From: Sthenelais limicola
Lineage: Eukaryota; Annelida; Polychaeta; Phyllodocida; Sigalionidae
Direction: 5' to 3'
Assembly (NCBI GenBank): GCA_942159475.1
Contig: OW804094.1
Coordinates: 16,551,708-16,615,707 of the forward strand
DNA length: 64,000 nucleotides
Shown one piece after another: positions 53,299 to 63,837 of this stretch. The notes beneath the pieces are model-generated. The model was not told where the DNA came from, did not search any database, and worked only from the letters and a program-made list of their open reading frames with translations. Each line of letters opens with the position of its first letter. The first letter of the stretch is position 1. The translations under genes and the position numbers were made by a program.

Positions 53299-54040
53299 AT
53301 AGACATTAGTATGTCTTAGCTGGCTCCTGATGGTGTTTTACACGACTGAATGGTCCCTATTTGGGGCTATGATCCGATAAGGTGAGGAATCTTACTAATC
53401 ATCCCCCTGGTGATAATGGACGCCTTGCTACCCCATAATCCTTCACTTCCGTCATGCGCAATGCCTAATATCCTATTATGGGATGATTGAGCTGTTTGAA
53501 ATATTGCCAGCTTTGGCAGAATTAGTTCAAGATTGGTATTCTATCAACAGATATAATATCTAATAATTTTCTTCATAAGACCAAGAGGTTATATATGGCA
53601 ATATTTGCGGCATCCCTATAGATATCCTTGTTTTAAATATTGGCCTTGACCTAGTGTTGTTTAGATTTAAATGAACACCTGCATTAAAATTTCATAAAAT
53701 GTCAATAATTACCAAATAAAAGACTATCAAAAGACTATAAAATATTATTTCCCCCGGACAGAATGCAGGCAGAATGTTAAAATTCACTGATCGCATTTTG
53801 TTCATTTAGATACCTCTTCCATTTCAGAACATGTTCATACATTTACCCGTTACCATGCTTTCCCCCAACAATAGATTAGATTGTACCACACCAATACCTA
53901 ACTTTGTTGAACATCCACAGTTAAAAAACTGCACTAAAACAGTAAGACCAAACTTAAATATTATGATTTATACAGATAAAAACCTCACGTTTAATAATAA
54001 AACGAGCTTTTAAACCATCTCCCATCCGGGTATTCTCTGT
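53299..54040. other. No gene recognised
   Basis: AT-rich. CACTTCCGTCATGCGCA near 53452-53460 pairs an ETS-like with an NRF1-like word. Nothing else named. Confidence 0.35.
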
Positions 54041-54052
54041 AGACATAACCTC

Positions 54053-54182
54053 AAAATGGCGGCGGTCGATTTTTTCAAATGTCGTCTGCTCCCCCTATGA
54101 CATAGTCTGGTCACGTGTGAAGCCGGCAACCAATAAATCCGCGGGAAAAGCCGGCCGTAATGGCGGCGGCCGCGCGAGCTGA
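54053..54182 (+). promoter_or_regulatory. CpG-rich promoter-like segment with 41-codon ORF
   Basis: AAAATGGCGCGG, CACGTG (54111-54116), CCAAT (54129-54133), GCGGGAAAA (E2F-like, 54140-54148) and ATGGCGGCGGCC (54159-54170) in 130 bp. The ATG at 54056 has A at -3 and G at +4 and opens 41 codons to TGA 54179-54181. The peptide is Arg/Ala/Gly-rich and unrecognised. The CpG density is the highest in the window outside microsatellites. Confidence 0.4.
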
Positions 54183-54626
54183 TGACAGTTTATAGGTTAA
54201 CCCCATGCCTTTGAATCCAAAGTGTCGAGCCAATAATTCCAAATTAGGTAGAATAATTCATTAACTTATGAAGGCATTCATATTTATTGCCTTTTTAGAG
54301 AACTTTATTGATTCCATAGAAGAGAGGGCTATGGGTCTTCATAAAAGTGTTCTTTATGGATTGGGCCCGCAAGACATGGACATTTTGCATTTATTATCTC
54401 CAGATGGTGAATAAAAAGCAGAAAGATACCACACCGCAAACTTCGAGTGCATAAAATGCCTGACACTAGAAGAAGTAAAAAATGATTACTTCATTTAGAA
54501 GAATCGTTATGGGATATACATGATTGTGTGTTTATATTTTGTGGGAAATAGCAAGTTAAATAAGAAGCAATGGGTAAACAAAATTATAAGCCAATCTGCT
54601 TTGACAGATCTAATATCTAATTACAT
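54183..54626. other. No recognised feature
   Basis: AT-rich, with no named repeat. Confidence 0.35.
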
Positions 54627-54839
54627 GGGTCAGATTTTCAGAAAATGTACAATCGTAAATTCTGCTAAATTGGACTGAAATGTGGCCAATGCTAGGTATA
54701 TCTGAATATATTTGGTATTAAGTTGATTAAAACGAAATGTTTGGTTATGTTCAACTTTATTTTGAATGCCATTTGGTCTTATCTTGATTATTTGAGAGGA
54801 TTGGCAAAGGTCTATTTTCCATTTTCTGGCGATTTTACC
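54627..54839 (+). mobile_element. Family A MITE (A4), left arm shortened
   Basis: GGGTCAGATTTTCAG to TGGCGATTTTACC (beta-like). Left flank ACAT, right flank AAGA. Confidence 0.82.
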
Positions 54840-55015
54840 AAGATATGAATGCAAATCTTGGATATCTAAATATATAAGAATAGTTCATGATAGTAAATAA
54901 TCATAATGTGGTCTACATATATAAATACAGTGCGAGTCAAACATTATAACACTGAGCCTATGGCCTGATGCCATCCCCAGAGATCTACCTCCATCTCCCC
55001 CTGAATTCTCTACCC

Positions 55016-55246
55016 GGGTCACAAAATGTACAATTCACCTTCACCAATCATTTCAAATAACCCATATTTACCTGAAAAGTGACGTTCAAAATGCAGTTTA
55101 ACACAATGAAAGAGATATTCTTAAACAGCACAATGCCAAAGATACTCTGATATACCCATTATTGATAACTTTTCTGTCTAATTCAACAGAAGTTACCAAA
55201 TTTGTAGAACTGCCGATTGTGCATTTGCAGAAAATCGGACTCACCC
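55016..55246 (-). mobile_element. Family A MITE, subfamily A5
   Basis: GGGTCACAAAATGTACAATT to AAAATCGGACTCACCC. The terminal variable block on the left is deleted. The interior AATGAAAGAGATATTCTTAA matches 10954. Confidence 0.8.
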
Positions 55247-55489
55247 AATATGAAGCCTTTAATAAAACAGCTTCTGCTGCAGGTTGACAATATTCATTGA
55301 TAAAATAGGATAAAACACTTTCCTCCAGCTCGGCTCGCTGTAGCTGCCAAGCGGAACTAGGCTCTTCCACACCGGCCGGGTGGAAAGAACGGTGGCGGCG
55401 CAATTGATATTCAATGCATTCAGTGCATCAAGCTTCTAGTACATGGGCATATTCGGGTCTGTTCCGCAAGTTCCAATAACAGGCCAAGT

Positions 55490-55679
55490 GGTTGAAATGT
55501 CTAGGAAATGCACAATTTACATTCAGAAACACTCCCTAATAACCCGAGTTTAATACAAAAATGAGACTCAAAATACAATTGAACACAACCAAACACATCC
55601 TTTGAATCAACTTAATACCGAATATACTCAGATTAGATATAGCTAGTATTTATCATTTTTCAGTCGTGTTTAGCAATTT
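55490..55679 (-). mobile_element. Family A left part (A4) fused to family B
   Basis: GGTTGAAATGTCTAGGAAAT through CACATCCTTTGAATCAACTT to GTCGTGTTTAGCAATTTA, then family B. Confidence 0.72.
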
Positions 55680-55971
55680 AAGTTTGATATTTAGAAAAGA
55701 AAGGTTTGCAATATTTCTGGGCGGACGATTACTAGTAAAGTAGCTAAATATACTCTATGAGATGACCGCCGAAATGCAAGAATATAGTTAATGCACTGTC
55801 TTTTTTTTAATACACTGAGATTTTGTAAATATATTCATCCTACAAGAGGCATTAAGGACCCCAAATATAAAAACATTCCAACCAAGACTTCTTGTGAATA
55901 AAACACTTTGAAAAATATCAATATTACAACTTGTGACTCATTGTCCTGTAACACATCACATATATTAAGTA
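55680..55971 (+). mobile_element. Family B right part fused to family A
   Basis: AGTTTGATATTTAGAAAAGA to CCTGTAACACATCACATA. It has an extra T-run duplication near 55800. Confidence 0.78.
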
Positions 55972-56169
55972 AAGATGTAGTATGCAACGGGCCCCTGGTT
56001 ATGTAACAAGTCAATATTTGCTGAAGAAGTTCCTATTGACAGGAATCTCCGGAACACATGCATCCCCTGTTTAATACAAGTCTCATGGAAGAATTATTGC
56101 CTTGCTTCCAGTGGACAGATTCATAGAGGCTTAGCAGAGCTGTCATAACTTTAAGGTAACGCCAGGGAG

Positions 56170-56263
56170 AACTGGAGGCAATCTAGAAGTCTGTAAACCT
56201 GTTTATCATATACATACTGTCCTATCCGATAAATAAAGTAGTTCTTATCTTATCTTATAATCG
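56170..56263 (+). mobile_element. Retroelement 3' tail with TCTTA repeats
   Basis: CCTGTTTATCATATACATAC, then GATAAATAAAGTAGTTCTTA and TCTTATCTTATAAT. The AATAAAG followed by a pentamer tail is typical of non-LTR 3' ends. Confidence 0.5.
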
Positions 56264-56268
56264 AGTGA

Positions 56269-56645
56269 GTGAGTGAGATTGGTTGCTTTACGCCCTTATC
56301 AACACATTGAATATGGTTATATCAAGGGCGGGAGAGCTGAGAGGGAGGCAGTTTATGATCATACCCAGGAAATAGAGATAGAGAAGTAGGGAGTGAGGGA
56401 CAGAGAAAAAGGGACAGAAAGGCACTTTATGGTCTTACCCAGGATATAGAGATAGAGACGAAGGGAGACAGAGACAGAGAAAAGAGACAGAAAGGCACTT
56501 TATGGTCTTACCCAGGATATAGAGATAGAGAAGAAGGGCGAGAGAGAGACAGAGAAAAGAGACAGAAAGGCACTTTATGGTCTTACCCAGGATATAGAGA
56601 TAGAGAAGAAGGGCGAGAGAGACAGAGAAAAGGAGACAGATATTG
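56269..56645 (+). mobile_element. Family L SINE-like repeat with expanded tail
   Basis: Head GAGTGAGTGAGTGAGATTGG and GGGCGGGAGAGCTGAGAGGG as at 12473-12652. The tail unit GGCACTTTATGGTCTTACCC followed by AGGATATAGAGATAGAGA occurs about three times with a period of 66-70 bp. Confidence 0.75.
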
Positions 56646-56833
56646 CAAGTCATGCACTGTACATACATGTGTTGCAACCCCTTTATTGCACCCCACATAA
56701 GACAAAGGCGTACAATAAAATAAAATTCATTGCCGCTACGTTTTTCTGTGGGCACTGATGCAAGTCCCCTATCACTCATGTAATGTGATATAGCCGTTAG
56801 CAATCCATAATCACCCATGAGCGAGTACCTCAA

Positions 56834-58020
56834 AGGGAGGAACTTTAATTAAACAGCTCAGAATGTAGGTCGGGCTCCATCCATACACACATTGGAAAAA
56901 ATAAATCCTTTTCATGGAAAATAATGATATAATGCTAGGCATTGCTTTCTGCCTCGTTTATTATTGAGTTCACTCCAATGGTAGCAATCTGAATCAGTAT
57001 AGAAGAACACTAAAGCTATAAGTATAAAGGAGATTCTTTGTCCACCAAGATGGACTACTATGGTGTTACATCATGTTACGCAACAATGGTGTAACAATGG
57101 GTAACGACTTTATGATCAATAATTAACAGTAATTAGTGATATGTAATGTGTCATGGTAATTATTAAGTAATATAAAGAACCTATTAAGTATCAGGACCCA
57201 GGAATTTATTGCTGTGAATACGGTAGTAAGGGGAAGCACAGGTAGCACTCTCAGCTCATTATATATTCCTCCAATCAACAATAGCCACATGGATCAAGGT
57301 CTCACCTGTATTCCAAGACCATAATAAAACACTATTCTAGATCTTAGGATCCAAGTCTCAAGTCTCATTCTTTATACTTCTTATTTCTATACAATATTTC
57401 TACAACTATACAATAAACAATATAGCAAACCTTCATATAACACTGGTGAACCCGGGCATGAAGGCCTAATTATCATACTCATAATTCCATGATTAAATGT
57501 TCTAAATTTGATTATATAAGGTTACGCAATATGACGAAAGCCATTATTAAACATGAATTTATTATATATAAACCTTATGAATATTTCATGTACTAAATAT
57601 GACAGGTATTTCCTCTGAGAAATAACCGTTGTGGACCATGTAGAATATGGTTTGTCATATTTCTTCAAGATTTTTTATTTTTTTAAATGATTTATTTATA
57701 CTGGGTTGAATTAAGGATAAGCCATTTATATTATTCATTGTCCAGATTCTCTTCTTTTCTCCAGTCCGTTGACATTATTTTGTAAAAGTGTGTATATTTC
57801 ATTGGTGTACATTACACATTAATTATAAAGGCATAATAATTATAAGCTTTAGTGAGATTATTTTGCACTAAAGCAGGTATAGGAATAGCCTACTTGTGCC
57901 TAATACCAATTCATTAATTGATAATTAAATCTTTTGTATCGATTATTTAAATATTGCATCTTTTCATTGGAGATGAGACCTATCACTGTTGTGAATATTT
58001 CCAAATAAAATTGTTTAAAA
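56834..58020. other. No recognised feature
   Basis: About 1.2 kb of AT-rich sequence with no recognised repeat or gene, the longest such stretch in the second half. Confidence 0.4.
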
Positions 58021-58023
58021 AAA

Positions 58024-58136
58024 AATTATGATATGAATACATCATCCAGGTATGGGTAAAGGAACAACTAGCTCAGTCTTAAAGACATCTTGAAAATTGT
58101 TTTTGTGACAAGCTTTGAATATTGATCAACATGATG
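58024..58136 (+). repeat. Left flank duplicate around a family A element
   Basis: ATTATGATATGAATACATCA...CCAGGTATG and TTGAATATTGATCAACATGAT recur at about 58378-58408 and 58515-58535. Confidence 0.65.
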
Positions 58137-58137
58137 A

Positions 58138-58364
58138 GGGTGAAATCGCCAGAAAATGTACAATTCACCTTCACCAATTCTCTCAAATAGCCCAAATTTC
58201 AAACGAAAATAAAGTTAAAAATATAGTTCAACCTAACCAAACAGATTGCTAGAATCAATGCAATATCAAATATACTCGAATTTACCTAGTATTGACCAAA
58301 TTGCAGCCTAATTTAGCAGAATTTACTAAATGTGTACAGCTGGCAATTGTATATTTTCTGACCC
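58138..58364 (-). mobile_element. Family A MITE, subfamily A1
   Basis: GGGTGAAATCGCCAG (beta) to a shortened TATATTTTCTGACCC. Flanks ATGA and ATAT. Confidence 0.88.
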
Positions 58365-58855
58365 ATATGGACCAATTTATTATGATATGAATACATCCAG
58401 GTATGTTAACCAGCTCATAAAAGTAACCTACATAGACTCAGTTGACCACTTTGTGATGCGATTAGTATGTCTTTTACATACAACATATATTTTTGATATT
58501 TTATCATCATTATTTGAATATTGATCAACATGATCTTGACTCGTGCGACAGCACGTAAGACTCTCATAGGACGAGAAGGAAGGAAGAGAACGGTCTGCAA
58601 GTCTACGCTCACTCTGAAGCCTACAGGGTAAAGAGCTTCCACATGCTGTGGCACGAAGTATGTGAAGGCTTTCTACCTGCTGGCTTCTGACAGTGCACAA
58701 ACTCCCTACTGACACCAGCTAAACGTCCTGTGACAGCACCTGCACTACGTCTGACAGTACAGAATCTAGACTACTCACTGACAGACCCTGAAAAACTACC
58801 TGTTTGACTACTTACATAGAAAATTCAGTCAATTAAAGTATCAATTTGACTATAA

Positions 58856-59090
58856 GGGTCAAACCTTCAGAAAATGTACAATTTGCCTTCACCAATCCCC
58901 TCAAACAATTAGAATTTAAGACAAAATTGCGGTTCAAAATGCAATTCGACATAACCAGGCAGATTTATTAAATCAATACGATACAGAATACACCCAGATA
59001 TACCTGGTATTTATCATTTTTGACTCTAATTTAGCAGAATTTGAGAGATATGTAGAACTGTAAATTGTGCATTTTCTGGAAATCTGACCC
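58856..59090 (-). mobile_element. Family A MITE, subfamily A3, TSD ATAA
   Basis: GGGTCAAACCTTCAG to GGAAATCTGACCC, flanked by ATAA. Confidence 0.93.
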
Positions 59091-59124
59091 ATAATATCTG
59101 ATTATATATCTATCCTATCAACAA

Positions 59125-59245
59125 CTCTGACCGGACGTACTGACAGTTGACAACAAGCCATACTGACACCATCTAACAGTATTGACACTATCTGACAGTA
59201 CTGACACTACTGACAGCATCAACATCAGCACCAGCATCGGAGGAG
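59125..59245 (+). repeat. Degenerate ACTGACA repeat
   Basis: CTGACAGTACTGACACTA, CTGACACCATCTAACAG and similar words occur about ten times, with a looser set at 58690-58800 before the family A copy. Confidence 0.6.
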
Positions 59246-60190
59246 ACACCTGGCGGACGCCACATAGACTACAGATGAAGCCCGAGGGTCAGGCAACCAA
59301 TACATTCACAATTTAGATATTGACAAAACTAAAATAGCAAAAATAGAGCAAGTGAGGGCAAGTAAATATATCCTGCAAAATAGGACAGTTTATCAGCTTC
59401 CATTCAGCGGCATAGATCTAAACTTTATTTAAATAAAGTGTATTTCTATGTCTATACAACATAGAATATATTAAATATGTCATTAAGTCTTATATTATCT
59501 TAGGAATACCTCACAAAATTGTCCTTCCAAGACTGCAAAAAGAATCTCCCTTTCAAGTGTTAATTTTTGTAGATGAAATTGAAGTTTTCACAATTCCAAA
59601 TTGATCAGGACAACAAAATATGTACAATTAGGTGGGTCATTGGATATTTCAAAATTTCAAAATTTCACTTCATTGAAAGAAAAGGCAATTGAAACCCTAA
59701 TTGGGGATTTTGGGTGGCTGAGCGATAATACACACAAAAGGCATGTGAATGCTTTGGGTCCAAAAACCCAGTGTGGCTGCAATTTCAGCCCCCAGCCCCC
59801 CAGGAAAAGACAAGCTGTATGAGCTGACTTAGTCCTGGTTAAAAGCAATCTTAAAAAGTACATTCTGAGATAGGAAGTCTGGAAAGTAATGGAATAAGAT
59901 GGGAATGATTTTAACCCTTCACTTGAGTTTCTATTTTTGGCTATTATTTCTAGTTTGTGTGCCTGATTGTACATGTTATGTAGCCTGGCCCATGTCCCTA
60001 AGGCTATACTAAGTTGTTTGGCGGGTAAAATGCTGCATAGCTGAGTTTAAACAGGTAGGTAGGTTAAAGCTATATATATTCTCAGATGCTAGATCAACCA
60101 ACTAGTTCCTCTCATTTTTTCCATTATTATTCATTGCTTTTGTCATCTTAAGTGGACAAATTTGACTTTTGATTATCTTTTGTAAAGTTT
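59246..60190. other. No gene recognised; one family A end remnant
   Basis: CTGATTGTACATGTTATGTA with GCCTGGCCC at about 59961-59990 looks like a decayed family A right end. Otherwise nothing. Confidence 0.35.
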
Positions 60191-60640
60191 AGTGGTTCGG
60201 CCACTGTCGACAATATCTTTGGTGATGCATTGGCGATGAGGTAGATTTTTGTGAAATTCATTGCATCATCTTTGCCCCAACTTTTCATCGCTATGCCTTC
60301 ATCAATAGCCAGCGATGACCGGCGATGAGTGGGCGATGTAAAAATTGCATTGGTAAGGGTAGCGATGAACATCAAACATGTTTGATATATTCCGGCAGTG
60401 TGATTTTGCATCGGTGCATTGTCAATGAAGGTAACGGCCGTTGCGATGCATTGGCTATATCTAGTTGATGAGATTGCATATGTCAAAGCAAGAAAATTAA
60501 TCCTATATTTGCCGATCTTTGTTTCCTTGTCTATACCAAGATGATGCCACCTCCGATAACCCTCCTCATTGACGTGCATCGCCGACAATTGCATCGCCTT
60601 TGCATCGACACCAATTATTTTGACAGTGGCCGGATCACTT
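60191..60640. mobile_element. MITE-like element with GCGATG arrays (family N), about 450 bp
   Basis: AGTGGTTCGGCCACTGTC and GACAGTGGCCGGATCACT are inverted (16 of 18). GCGATG words fill the left part and CATCGC words the right part, giving inverted arrays. A 148-codon - strand frame across it has no recognised domain and is probably not a transposase. Confidence 0.75.
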
Positions 60641-61171
60641 TAATCTTTAAAAAAAGTCCCAAAGTATTACCCGAAATTCAGCACTACCATGAATGTGTAA
60701 CAGAAATTGTAAAGTTTTGATGAGAAATGTAGACATCTTTATTTATTACTTTTATATTGGACACTTTTTAGAATGTTTGGTATCTCAGCTTTCATTTGAT
60801 GTCAAATTCTTACTTTTCTTAACTTTTTTACCAGGACTAGATCACTGCAATGGTGATCATCTTCTAGTACCTTTGTTGTACTACTTTTCACCCCAAACCT
60901 CCTTTTAATTTTAAATTCAGAGGTGATCCTTACCATGCAGGGTAGGATTAGGTCATGGAAACGAAAAATGCCAATGTCTTCTTTAATAATTTCATTTTAT
61001 CAGGGTTTCTATTAATGTCATTTCTATAAATTAATGTGGTACACTTAAAATTCTCGTTGATAGAACTTGAAAGATTCTTAAATTCTTTAGAATCTTTAGA
61101 TTTCCTAATATTTTACAAGTCTCCAACCAGTGGCCATGACTGATTACTATATGTGATGATAATTGTCATAA
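60641..61171. other. No recognised feature
   Basis: AT-rich. Confidence 0.35.
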
Positions 61172-61588
61172 TATGTGATAATTATTTTAGGAAAATGAGT
61201 CACAAGTCGCATTATTAATATTTTTCAAAGTGTATTATTCACAGGGTGACTTTGCAGTAATGTTTTCGTTTTTGGGGGTGCTCAACGCTGTTTGTAGCAT
61301 GAATACATGTATCACATTTCAAGACAATGTACTAAATATATCCATGCATTTTCAAGGTCATCCTATGGAGGGTATTTAGCTACTTTACTAGTAATTGTCC
61401 ACCCGGAGATATCACAAACTTTTTTTTTCAAAAATAGACAAAAAAAACTTAAAATTTAGACATACTTATTACATGTCCAATTGTTTACTATCATTAGAAT
61501 CGGCTTGATGTCCCCTTTTCAAATATGATGACATCTCAAAATCCATTTTTTGCGTATTGTGACTCATTTCCCTATAACACATCACATA
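61172..61588 (-). mobile_element. Family B MITE, full length
   Basis: TATGTGATAATTATTTTAGG to CCTATAACACATCACATA, about 417 bp. Confidence 0.84.
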
Positions 61589-61601
61589 TTGTGTAGGTGA
61601 T

Positions 61602-61700
61602 TTTAGATTTTAGATTTTAGAAAATATTTTATTCAGGTCTACTACATTTCCACACGTACAAGCATGAATTTTCTCAGGACAGCCTGATTTAAATAATAGA
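61602..61700 (-). mobile_element. Retroelement tail (family K)
   Basis: TTTTAGATTTTAGATTTTAG, then AAAATATTTTATTCAGGTCT and ACATTTCCACACGTACAAGC, ending near GACAGCCTGATTTAAAT. Confidence 0.65.
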
Positions 61701-62163
61701 AAAGAATTTTTGAACTTATACATTCACTTGTTTTATTCATTTTGCATTACTCACTAAATTATTCAAATATAAAATAGCATAAGCATCCAGAAACTAAAAA
61801 CAGATTATCCATGTGAGTGTGTGTGTAGAGGGGGGGGGGCGGTCTCTCCCTTCTTGAGTCTATGGTGGACAGGAGGCCTAAAGCTTGTTGCTGAGTAAAG
61901 AATTTATCGTTATTGTAAAGCCAAGATATAAAAAAATCCAATCGATGCCTCAAGGCATTTCCCCAGATTTAGCATTATCCCCTTGAATTGCTTAAGGCAT
62001 TCCCGCCCACCAGGTCTAGAAACTTTTTTTTTCTAGAATCTTTCCCTGTTTGCATTTCCCTAATTTAACTCTGGATTCATAGAAGCTCCAGGGTTGCTTT
62101 TGCCAATGCTTTGTGGTATTAGGTTAGATTTGCAGTACTGTGAAATTACACATACTATTGGCC

Positions 62164-62429
62164 CTCCACAGTGTATTAAATATATCCATGTACCTCTGAG
62201 GTCATCTTACACAGTATATTTAGCGAATTCTATACTGGTAAATGTCCACCCAGAAATATAGCAAACGTTTTTTTTCAAACTGAAAATATGAAACTTAAAA
62301 TATAGAATCATGTTTAGATAGTCATATCGCTTACTATCATTTGAATCCGTTTGATCTTTTCGAATACAATGATATCTCAAAATCCATTTAGGTGGACTTG
62401 TGACTCATTCTGCTGTAACACATCACATA
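62164..62429 (-). mobile_element. Family B fragment
   Basis: CACAGTGTATTAAATATATC to TGCTGTAACACATCACATA. The left end is missing. Confidence 0.75.
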
Positions 62430-62450
62430 TATATCATTCCTCCGTGGAGA

Positions 62451-62540
62451 TTTTGATTTTGATTTTGAAAATATTTTATTCAGGTCATACACATTTTCAT
62501 AAATTGAGTACAAATATTCTCAGTATAGCCTGAATTTATA
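62451..62540 (-). mobile_element. Retroelement tail (family K)
   Basis: (ATTTTG)n then AAAATATTTTATTCAGGTCA and CAGTATAGCCTGAATTTA. Confidence 0.6.
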
Positions 62541-62781
62541 TCATATATATTTTACGTAAATTCTGAAGTAGGTAACAGTCAAATGAATTCTAATAATTAA
62601 ACATAGTGCTAAAAATATATCACATCAAATCTGTTGGCATATATTAGAGATATGCACCCAGTTTAGACATGTCTTAAAGTACCCATGCACCAGCGCCGTG
62701 CTCTCACACGTAGACCATTGTTGTCATTAAACAGTACAGCATTAAATTATTGTCATTAAACAGTACAGCAGTAAGACAGAT

Positions 62782-63019
62782 GGGTCAGATTTTCAGAAAA
62801 TGTACAATTGGCAGAACAACATATTTAGTAAATTTTGCTAAATTAGGCTTAAAAATGATGAATACTGGGTATATCCATTATATTTGATATCGCATATATT
62901 TAAAGTATCAGTTCTGTTATGTTAAACTGCATTTTGAATCTTATTTTTGTCTTAAAAGTGGGTTATTTGGGAGGATTGGTGAAGGCGAATTACAAGTACA
63001 TTTTCTCAAAATCTGACCC
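62782..63019 (+). mobile_element. Family A MITE, subfamily A2
   Basis: GGGTCAGATTTTCAG to CAAAATCTGACCC. Flanks AGAT and ATAT differ by one base. Confidence 0.92.
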
Positions 63020-63470
63020 ATATATTCAGGGATTCCTTGTCAACCAGGACATCTCATATATTACATTTCTATTGCAGTGACACCTCTATAATGTCATATA
63101 TATATATATGTATAACAACCTGTACCAAGTATAAATTGTAGCCAGGGGCTCGGCCAGAAAACTTGAATAATAATGAATTATGGTTATTCCTTTACATTAG
63201 CATCCAGATGAGAAGAGCCCGAGGGCAATCACTAACTTTAAATCGATTGGCGCGTTTAACAGGAAACTAATTGAAATTCAGATTTTTCACAACAGCAATT
63301 AGGAAGGCAATTGATGGAGATTGCGGCTGCCAGGACTGGGCTGCTTTGTTCTATAAACAGCAGCAGGGAATAGTGCAAGAGTATGTACAGAGAGTCGGAG
63401 CGTGAGAGAAAGAAAGAGAGAGAGAGAGAGAGATGCACACAGAGAGTTGCAGAGAGATGTGAGAGAGAAA

Positions 63471-63837
63471 TGTGATGTGTTTCAGGAAAATGAGTAACAA
63501 GTCGCAAAATTGATATTTTTCAAAGTGATTTGTTTACAGGATCCCCTTGTTGAAATGTTTTCTTTCTTGGGGTGGCTAGTCCTTGAGGTTTTATAAATAT
63601 ATGAACCAAATGTCAAGAAAGTTTATAAAATATATCCCTGCGTTTCTAAAGACATCTTATGGAGTATATTTAGCTACTTTACTAGTAATTATCCAACCAG
63701 AAATATTGCTTACCTTTTTTTCAAAAATAAAATATCAAAATTAATATTCAAAAATACTTAACTGTCCTATGTTTATTATCATAAGAATCCGCTTGATCTC
63801 ATCTTTTCAAATATGATGATATCTCAAAATCCATATA
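63471..63837 (-). mobile_element. Family B left part fused to family A
   Basis: TGTGATGTGTTTCAGGAAAA to GATATCTCAAAATCCATAT, where family A begins. Confidence 0.78.

Noticed and set aside
60148..60594. 148-codon - strand frame as a transposase fragment
   Set aside because: It spans a repeat with GCGATG arrays, shows no DDE or zinc-binding pattern that I can see, and is too short.
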